A stretch of DNA of 64,000 nt from contig MU278349.1 of NCBI GenBank assembly GCA_022385755.1, positions 1-64,000 of the forward strand, given 5' to 3'. Source of the DNA: Trametopsis cervina (Eukaryota; Basidiomycota; Agaricomycetes; Polyporales; Irpicaceae). Below are positions 56,386 through 64,000 of the stretch, piece by piece. Numbering within the stretch: position 1 is the first letter of the stretch; each line of letters opens with the position of its first letter. Both the position numbers and the translations under genes were made by a program. Under the pieces are notes generated by a model that worked only from the letters and a program-made list of their open reading frames with translations, searched no databases and was not told the DNA's origin.

Positions 56386-57137
56386 TTAGACCCGGTAAAT
56401 AGGCCTGCCTGACCTGTCCACGGGACGTCCCGTGCGCGCGTCGACGTATTCGTACTGGTTGTGGCCGGAGTGGCTGGAGGGGCCCCCGCCGAACCAGCGA
56501 CGGAACTTATCGCCGATGGACTCGGAGTTGCGACGCGGACGAGAGTGGGAGGTGTGATGATGATGGCGTCCGGTGTCGCTCTACGGGTGAATGGTCAGCT
56601 CGGCAAAGAGTCAAATCATAAGAATGGACATACGTATGAGACGCTGGGTCTGCGGCTAGAGGTGCGATGGCTGTGGTGTGGGGCCTCGTAATAGACGGGC
56701 TGTCGGGAGTGGGAGTGCGAGCGACGGTGGCTCGGCGATGAGGCTGGGTATTCCCTCGGTGAACGGCTGTGGCTGTTACTTCTGTGGGATCTGGAGGGCG
56801 GGGGATAGTACGAGGAGCTGTGGTGTCCGCCGTGCCCTACGCTGCTGGACCTCCGACGTCTACCACCGTCGCTGTATGCGTAATCACGCACAGAGGGGTA
56901 GTACTGGTGGCCGCTAGGGGTCTGATAGATGACCGGGGCACCTGAAGTTGAACGAACTGTGCCCCTATGTGCGTCGACGACGTATGCGGGCATGTTATGC
57001 GAGGGTGAGGACTGGTAAGACTGGCTGGGGTGTAGATTGGGGAGGGAGTAGGGCGACGCCTGATAAAAGGAGTTGTTAGAGCCGTAGCCAGGAGAAAGAG
57101 GCTGATGGTAGGAGTGCGGTGTGGTGTAGGCTGCCAT
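56386..57137 (-). CDS. Ser/His/Tyr-rich protein with conserved-looking C-terminus, function unknown
   Basis: Two exons (57137-56634 and 56580-56386) encode 232 residues. The N-terminal 165 residues are low-complexity, rich in Ser, His, Tyr, Pro and Arg, and include RRRRSSSVGHGGHHSSSYYP and repeated SRSHRSNSHSRSPR-type runs. The C-terminal 45 residues look structured and selected: GDKFRRWFGGGPSSHSG followed by QYEYVDARTGRPVDRSGRPI and YRV. I recall similar C-termini in other basidiomycete proteins but cannot name a family. The start at 57137 was preferred to an upstream in-frame ATG at 57266, because the intervening residues lack the same composition. It is likely a disordered protein with a short C-terminal interaction motif. 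Confidence 0.7.
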
Positions 57138-60100
57138 CTGGTATTTATGGTGGTGGGGGAACGAGGAGAAAGTCAAGTCTGTGAACCTGTGGTCATGAGC
57201 TAATGCTGGAGTTTTATGCAGTTTAGCCACAACGAAATAGGGGCGCCCATTGATCGGAAGGGACACAGATCGCTGTTTGCAGTAATAATCCCTCGGAACA
57301 CATCACACCTTTCACTATGTCACACTAGATAATCGCTACGCACCAAAATGACTATCCGTGGCTGTAACCCGCGGCGCCGGAAATGTTTAAATCCCTGACC
57401 TAAGCCGCATATCAGTTCAAGCCGTGAAGTACTTGAACACGAACCTGTGTACTCAGCCTCCCTTCGGCCCTCTTCACATGTATGTTAGTATCGTACGGCC
57501 GCTAGATACATTTCGTGCCCACCGTGGGCCGAAATATCATTGGCACGTAACAGCCCCGCCTCGTGTTTTACCACTATGCAGCGCCTCTGCTTCTCCGGTG
57601 CCACCAAAGGATCTCCCCTTGTTGATACAGGAGGCTGCCTCGTGTATCTGGTGGCCAATGCACCCACAGCTCTCATATTAATCACAGTGTCAACATGGCA
57701 TTCTTCCATCTGCCTGCTGGGCGGGTCCGAATCCCTGCCTCTGTTGATTATCACATGTATTGTGATCTCAACAAGAACACGTAGGCCAGCAAGTTCTTGC
57801 GCAGTGGCCCTGCCACAGATAAACATATCGCGTACAGCTGCGTGCAAGCAGAATCGCGGTAGAAATATGAAACGATGATGCTCACAAAAGCCAGCGAGGG
57901 CGAAACAGAGCCATGTAGAAGGTACGCGTAATGCGCAGCTGACGAAGAAGCACTTCATAGCAGTGGCTATTGCGACGTCGTTGCATTTTGTCACCCCTTC
58001 GCCTCTCGTACCGGAAGGGCCGCACGTCAACACTGCTCCAACACACTCGATCGCGAGAGTGAATGGCGAACGACATCCCGTCACCACTCATGCTGGCAGG
58101 GTATCTCCAGCGATAGCGCTGTGGTCAGCCACTCTTCCAACCAGGGTCTGTGAAACAGGAATTCAGACTATGACGGGGGGTGTAGCCCATACATGACGAC
58201 CACAATTGCCTGCCTCAGCCTAGTGGTATGCGCTTCTGCAGGTAAGCCTGCGGAGTTCTCACACGCGTAGCGCGAGCAGGAGCTCATGGTCCTAGGAAAG
58301 GGGTTGTCCCGATGTAAACCTGCTACAGCTGTGAGTGAATATGTGTGCCACGAGCAGAAAACACTCATACTAGAGGGTGACGATTACTTATCTACGTCCG
58401 ATCCGGCATACGCGTGTTGATATCTGTCTTTCTATAGATTCGTGCCTGCAGTAGCTGGTATTCAACGCACACCCGTATACACAGACAACTTCAGGTGCAC
58501 GACGATCTCTTCGCCTCAGGGTATTGAAATTGTGACCATCTTGAAGCGGTACAGATGTATCTATCCTATTAACGTGATACGTTCACCTAGCTCACTCTAA
58601 TGTCGGGATGTCTGCATGAACAGGACCTAAGTTTGAGTATCGCACACCGGTAACTCAGAAAGTAGGTTACGTACGTACACTCGTAGGTTTGATTATCTTC
58701 AGCGTTCGTGCATCGCACTGGACTGAACACAGTACAACACCAGAAGATTGGCGCACTACCGACAAGGATTCCCTGCCTCACCTCTGTGCTCATGATCGGG
58801 CTCTGCATCCCCCTGCACTGGCCATCTCCAACAGCAAGCAGTAGAGGCTATGCTCCGAGCGGGCGGGTCAAGACTCCTCGCAGCACGCGCTATGCACAGT
58901 ATGCTGACCTGCGGCGAGTGATGCCTCGGAATACAAGCCCTATGGTAAGATGCTCCGCGTTCGGAGGACGGACGATCCTCCGCATTGCAACATGTGACCA
59001 TCTCCTACGGAAACTAGCGTTAGACAGGGCACTGCGCGCACAGCCTATAGCGTATTCGAAGCAATAGACGCGCACTCACAGGAATGAAAGCTGTAGCCGC
59101 CGGACATACATTCCTCCTCAAAGTATCGCGTCGGCACTGTGATCCCGCAACACTGTGCTTCGCTGCGGGCACAATAGCATGAGCGATGCACCGGAACGTG
59201 TCGGTGTGCAAGTCGGAGGCTCTAAACAATGCACAGACGGCAAACAGCCTCGCGGCAAGACTGGGACCCACCTATCCCGATATCCACTTATCTACACCAT
59301 GGGACTGCGCGCGCATTCTCGGGCAGTCGCGCGTTGTGGATATGTTTCATGATCCTGAGATCGCAGAAATTGTAGTTGGGTCGCTGGTATGCTGCCTATT
59401 GAAATTCTGCGACTCGTCCGGTGGTCACGGGCCACCACATAACCCCTGGTTTCTGCTGCACAGCTTGCCGACCTAGGGTGAGAGTTACATACAAGGACGT
59501 GGCGGTGGGAGATACACAAGTGGCGGTGTACGTGGAGAAGCCCGAGGCATACCAACGTTGTACTTGTGAAGCTCTCCAAGGTTTTGAATCTACAGAAATT
59601 GTGGCTTCTTGTTTGCACTGCATGTCGGTAAATGTGCGATCTGTAGCCAATACAACAGACTCACGTTCGTCTTACGTATAGGATTCGTAGTTCTCGTGGC
59701 ATCACCATAGCCTGCGGTCTGTTATGAGAACCCAAGTATCAACGTACACCGTGGGCACAATATCACGAACCTCGAAATGCTCAAATAAATGAGTAGCGAT
59801 GTTCCCGTAACAGCGTGCACATCTCACTTCGCGTACCCACAACGATGCGCGAGATGCGTTCCCCATCTATTACGCTGGACAGCGTGAAAACCAAGTACAA
59901 GTACACTTGCACGAGGCATGTCTTCCGCTCAGACTGTTGATAGATGTCAATGTATGTGCATCAACAAAGACAATGAACGGGGCCCGCTGCAATACGCGGG
60001 GAAAGCCCCTCGAGCTCCTAGCCAAAATAGCATGCGCCACGTACTAGGGTGCGTGCTTTGACTCATGAATTGGCACGTCGGCGGACGCACCATGGCAGAA

Positions 60101-60929
60101 TTGTAGGGCTCCATGCAAAGGCTCGGAAGCATAGCTTTGGCACCACAGTTATCAATTGTCGTTCCTCGTCTTCTTGCCGCGTGTAATGGTGCTAACGCAC
60201 CCATCAGCCTGTGGAACACCATTCAGCGCGGGTTGGAGCACAGGTTTGGCGGCGAATGTATAGGGGTAACTGCCGTTTTTGTCATCTCTGTGCCCAATGT
60301 TTGTGTTGAGCTCGAAGTTGCTCTGGGTATAGTCCTTCGTAATGACAGTTGCACAGCACTTACCTACAAGGGAATGCGTCAGCAAAGTGTGACCAGCTAA
60401 TTGAATACACGTACCTTGATGCCCACTGCATAGGCCGTCCCACAACGAAGGAACGCGAATGACAAAGACGGAATAATACATATTGTTTGGTTATTAACTC
60501 TGCGACCAGCAAAAAGAGCGGAAAGGAATAAACTAGAAAGGCTAAGCGACATCGGGGTCGGGAGGACTATGGTAAATAGGACGAGATGAGGAAGAAGATG
60601 CGTCTAAATTATTGTACACAAATTCCGTGTACAAGGGGGGAGCTGAGAGCAGGTGTGACGGTGATGGATGGGAGCAAAGGGATAGCAAATTAAAGCAAGG
60701 AATTAGTATTGCACCAAAAGACCCGTAAGGAATCGTGAGCAAGGCATGAGGGGAGTCGGGTCATAATAAGGAGTGTCCATCGGTAAGAAAGAAAGTGACA
60801 AGGCACATAGAGACAGATAGTCCGGCTTTGTAGACGAACCAGTCGACTACCTCGTGCGAAGACGGTTCTGCCTGGTTCGTATTCAACACCGCCCCTTTTC
60901 TTCATAAGGGCGGCAGTTCAGCTACTTCA
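57138..60929. other. Gene-free region
   Basis: 3.8 kb with no supported gene. The longest frames are minus 58087-57485 (200 codons) and several plus frames of 90-120 codons (57540-57878, 58708-59067, 59186-59476, 60113-60400). None shows a domain, and no consistent splice model joins them. They may be decayed genes or mobile-element remnants. The last few hundred bases before 60930 are the 3' region of the disordered-protein gene. Confidence 0.5.
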
Positions 60930-61808
60930 TCAAAAGTAGCCTCCACGGACTCTACCAGGAGTATCCAAAGGCCTGGGGTAGTCATAGTCGATATCCATTG
61001 CGTGAAAAATCGGCGAGGACCCGTGCATCGTAGGCGTATGGATCGGAAGCGGGATAGAGTCTGAAGTGAGCGTGCGTCGAGCCGAAGGCCGGCGAGGAGT
61101 CTGCGGGATGGCGGGCAGCCCATAGCTAGGAAGGGGAGGGAGCTCGGGCAAGCTCGTCGTGGGTGGGGGCGGGAGGGGCGCAGGGAGCGTGGCCTGTTTC
61201 CGGAGGCGGCGGGGGCTGTGGAGTCACGTCAGCATAAAGGGATCTACTCAGGTCGCGTCAGGGGGGACGTACCGAAGCGCCGTTCCTACACTCCCGCTGC
61301 GCAGCCGGCCGACAATGCTGTTCCCGCTCGTCGCGTCATTCATAGCAATGCTCATCGCGGCGCGCGACAGGGGCATGCCTGAGTCCACGATACTGCCGGA
61401 ACGCGAACGGGTGGAAGCCATGCCTGTTATACCCATGGATTGCCGTTGGACATGCACGGAAATGGAGGCTCGCGCACCAGCAGTGTTGCTTTTCAACGGC
61501 GCAACGGGCGACGCGGCAAGCCCTAACGAGGAGCGTCTCCGGCGCATCCGCGGGCGTTCAGAGGCTTGAACAGATGGGCTGTCGTTGATTTCGATGGCTT
61601 GAGCGAGTATGGGCAGGACGTCTTCCGCGTTTTGCGCGGCGGCTGGAATGGTGTGGGTGGCTGCAGTGGGCGTCGTGTCATCAAGGCTAGTCGTTTTAGG
61701 ACGCGGCGTGGATGGGTCAGGCGTGTGAGGACGCGAGCCGTGAGCAGCGTCGGATTCAGTAGCGAGCAGGCCAGAAGAGAAAAAGGATGAGTAGCCGAGG
61801 GTCGCCAT
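60930..61808 (-). CDS. Disordered Ser/Pro/Arg-rich protein, function unknown
   Basis: Two exons (61808-61273 and 61215-60930) encode 273 residues. A short hydrophobic N-terminus (MATLGYSSFFSSGLLATESD) is followed by a helix-like AEDVLPILAQAIEIND near 62-77. Basic Ser-rich patches come next (RPRMRRRRSSLGLAASPVAP, TRSRSGSIVDSG, RLRSGSVGTALR). The second exon is Pro-rich (LPAPLPPPPTTSLPELPPLP) and ends HAMDIDYDYPRPLDTPGRVR plus GGYF. RRRSS and RSGS sites suggest phosphorylation; there is no known domain. Composition and intron structure support a real gene, probably restricted to basidiomycetes. Confidence 0.68.
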
Positions 61809-62413
61809 TGCGTATCAGAAACAACTTGTGTTCGGATTGGGTTCGAGGGATATTTCAGCAAATTGACAGGCCACAGGGGTATATATTCAGGGAAATATGA
61901 AGTGTTGGAGCGTTGGCGGAGGCTGCCTTGAAACGGATGGAGCTCGGTTGCTAGAGCTCGGCGGGGCCAGCAAATGGGTTGGAGTACTGACAATAGCAAC
62001 AGGATCAACTGAGGCTCATTGTGGGATGGACCACGCATCGACTTACGTAGATTAAATACTGTGCAGAACTGGTGAGAGAGCAGAGAAAGAAAGGGAGACA
62101 GCGAGAGCAACACGAAACAAATCGACAGCACGAAAAACACTCAGGGCGACACGGAGCTATTTGTGCTCGTCACGAAACACAACCCAGCCGGCTTTATCGA
62201 GGGGCAGGCGCATCAGGCGCTTACGTCAGGCGCCAACACCGGATCCAAGCGGCATATAATTCAGAACAAATCACTCTACGAAATCAAGTTGAACAGTGCG
62301 ATTTCGTGTTCGTCTCTTCGGAGATCGCTTCTAGCATAGCCTGCTGTGAGAGAAAAGAAACAGGTTCGTGTGCCACGCGGAACGCAACAACAGGTCTAGA
62401 CAACGAAACTCAA
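61809..62413. other. Intergenic region between two minus-strand genes
   Basis: 605 bp with the promoter of the disordered-protein gene and the 3' UTR of GPN3. Long frames here on the minus strand are Leu/Ser/Pro-rich shadows. No other feature seen. Confidence 0.5.
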
Positions 62414-63629
62414 CTACTCCAGATCAGGGAAGTCACCCTCGTCAAGGTCCTGAGGCTGGGAGAGGTCAACCGTCAGAAAGCACTGTAAGGACGGAATACG
62501 GTCGGTATCTCACTTCTTTCGGCTCCTCGTCCTCTCCGTATTGCATCGTAAAGTCAATGTGGCTCAACACTGTTTCTATTGAATCCGGTTCTGTGAGATT
62601 GAGTGGTAGGAAGGATACCAACGGGTGGTCCTCAATCTAGTATTGTCGGTAAGGTTTGCAGACCGAGAGAAATGAGAAGAACTCACCAATTGTACGATTG
62701 CTCGATTGAGCGAATGGAATTTTGAGTGCCTCTCGGTCTTTTCTTCACGACTCCCCGGGGCTGAAACAAGGAGCAATGGATCGGGTTCCAGATACCTGGA
62801 ATGATGTCAGCATTTCGACCAGCTCTGTAATAAATCTGAGCTCGTACCGTGATATATCCTTCCGTGAACGTATGCCATTGCGGCCACTTCCCGAATCCTC
62901 CGTGTTGGTTGTCACAAGATCCATCTTGGACATGATATTAATCCATGGGACTTCAAGGTTGACCATTGCGGACATCGCGGACAGGACACCGCTATGGACG
63001 GGTTATCTAGCGGCGGCTTGGTAATACGGACAGAACCTGACATACCTGAAGAATTTGTATTTATCCTCCATGAACTGCGATTCTATGAGATACGTCCCAC
63101 ATACGCGGAGTCCGAGTCGCGACAAATGCCGAACTAGTGTTGGCAAGAACGGGTGATGTGTGTACAGTTCAATCTGTCCTAAGTTGAGACGTCAAATCCC
63201 GAGAAGTCTTTACTGTCTCAATAGATTAATTACCGGGACAGTCGAAGATCAGGTAATCATCTTCATAGCTGCCGAGCTCCTCTTCAAGCCAATCCATGTT
63301 TTCCAGCAAATACCTAAGAGTCGGATTCAAGGTCAATACTCCGACTACGGCGGACGAGGCGAGCGGTTCGGAACAGCACTCACTCACTCAAAGCAGTAAA
63401 CCAAGCCACCGTTTGGTCCATAGCCCAGTTCATTCATAACATCATCCAAGCTGATGAGGTCGCGGATGTCTATTGCAGGATCGTACTCGAAGGCATCGCT
63501 GTTTGCGGCAGGATCGAGGTTGACCAGATGCCCAGTTCGTTTTGAAGTCTGCAAGTGCGTCATGAGACCATTGCAAAACGTCGACTTCCCGGCACCGGCG
63601 GGCCCAGTAACGAGCACGGCATAGCGCAT
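62414..63629 (-). CDS. GPN3: GPN-loop GTPase 3
   Basis: Seven exons (63629-63388, 63313-63234, 63178-63046, 62991-62848, 62795-62687, 62636-62514, 62455-62414) encode 290 residues. The P-loop is GPAGAGKS (9-16), followed by [20 protein letters not shown]. The family-defining GPN motif lies at 71-73 in [34 protein letters not shown] provides the switch-II/Walker B region, and NIMSKMDLV the NKxD-like base-recognition motif, with Ser in place of the usual Asn-Lys start. GPN proteins help assemble and import RNA polymerase II and III subunits into the nucleus. The length and the [12 protein letters not shown] segment point to GPN3 rather than GPN1 or GPN2. The acidic tail ([11 protein letters not shown]) is in a 42-nt last exon. 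Confidence 0.93.
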
Positions 63630-63883
63630 TCTAGTTGAAGCTCGTTCGAGGCAAGGATAAGTTTTGGTATTGGTCAGTCAGAAAACAAGCTTCACGCAGA
63701 TGATTTGCAAGACGAGATGCGAAGTGCTTTTGATAAAGTAAATTTCAGACTCCGCGTAATCAGTCACACTACGAGGTTGGCGCCCATCCTCATCAGCCAC
63801 TTCATCAACATTTCCCTTTCTCTCATACTCGCACAATCATCCACGCCCAAGGCTTTGACATAGCAGCCTCTGTGCACCCCGAT
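63630..63883. promoter_or_regulatory. Divergent promoter of GPN3 and PYM
   Basis: 254 bp between two outward-facing start codons. No clear TATA box; it contains a CT-rich stretch (TTTCCCTTTCTCTCATACTC) just upstream of the PYM start. Confidence 0.45.
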
Positions 63884-64000
63884 ATGTCGAAGCCCGATAT
63901 TATCCCCAAACTATCCACAGCCGGTATCACGGTAAACCCGCGCACACTCGAAAGGGTCATCCCAGAATCGCGTCGACCAGATGGCACGTACGTCCCCGTA
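63884..64000 (+). CDS. PYM1: PYM (partner of Y14 and Mago) N-terminus, partial
   Basis: The first exon (63884-63987) gives 34 complete residues starting MSKPDIIPKLSTAGI and ending RVIPESRRPDG, then a GTACGT donor; the rest lies beyond the window. The pattern xGIxVNPxTxExVIPxSxRPDGT is the conserved N-terminal motif of PYM/WIBG, which binds the Mago-Y14 heterodimer of the exon-junction complex and releases it during translation in the cytoplasm. The next exon would be expected to continue with Arg-Lys-rich sequence. Identification rests on this one exon. Confidence 0.75.
   Translation, partial: MSKPDIIPKLSTAGITVNPRTLERVIPESRRPDGTYVPV

Noticed and set aside
57485..58087. 200-codon minus-strand frame
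   Set aside because: No signal peptide, domain or intron evidence, and plus-strand frames of similar quality overlap it. It cannot be supported as a gene.
61523..62140. 205-codon minus-strand frame upstream of the disordered-protein gene
   Set aside because: Its 3' half is an out-of-frame reading of that gene's first exon; the 5' half is Leu/Ser-rich leader sequence.

Overview
The window is nuclear DNA of a filamentous fungus, almost certainly a mushroom-forming basidiomycete (Agaricomycetes). The reasons are a very high density of short introns (about 50-100 nt, GT-AG, with CTAAC/CTGAC-like branch sites), short or micro exons, and a gene set typical of that class: two DUF6593 proteins, a tandem pair of GH128 glucanases, a basidiomycete-style HSF-domain regulator and a bZIP-DUF3425 regulator. 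Nothing bacterial, no CRISPR array, no rRNA, no convincing tRNA and no intact transposon was seen. All multi-exon models were spliced by hand. Every complete model closes in frame, except that first exons and starts remain predictions.

Layout. 1-2.1 kb: the 3' end of an unknown gene, then a zinc-ribbon protein. 2.1-4.8 kb: non-coding. 4.8-7.2 kb (minus): HSF-type transcription factor. 7.2-17.2 kb: about 10 kb with no credible gene but many short tandem and palindromic repeats, the most unusual part of the window. 17.2-20.9 kb (minus): AGC kinase of the NRC-2/Fpk1 type. 20.9-25.7 kb: gene-free. 25.7-28.7 kb: 20-exon MFS transporter. 29.2-29.4 kb: gene fragment. 30.3-31.2 kb: divergent pair, mitochondrial ribosomal protein uS14m and a small membrane protein. 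31.4-33.3 kb (minus): bZIP-DUF3425 factor. 33.3-36.3 kb: gene-free. 36.3-43 kb: compact housekeeping block (DUF6593, RPB12, a Ser-rich protein, GPATCH11, two-RRM protein, a possible small gene). 43.5-46.6 kb: two tandem secreted GH128 enzymes. 47-49.3 kb: AhpD-like protein and second DUF6593 gene. 50.6-53.3 kb: mitochondrial uL11m and a secreted M28 leucine aminopeptidase. 53.3-61 kb: two gene-poor stretches around a Ser/His-rich protein. 60.9-64 kb: a disordered protein, the GPN3 GTPase and the first exon of PYM.

The genes do not form a biosynthetic cluster. Themes are gene expression (HSF and bZIP factors, RPB12, GPN3 for RNA polymerase II assembly, GPATCH11, RRM protein, PYM), mitochondrial translation (uS14m, uL11m), membrane and signalling (NRC-2/Fpk1 kinase, MFS transporter) and extracellular enzymes (GH128 pair, aminopeptidase). 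Housekeeping genes are packed tightly, often divergently or convergently, whereas the two regulators at the left end sit beside very large non-coding tracts.
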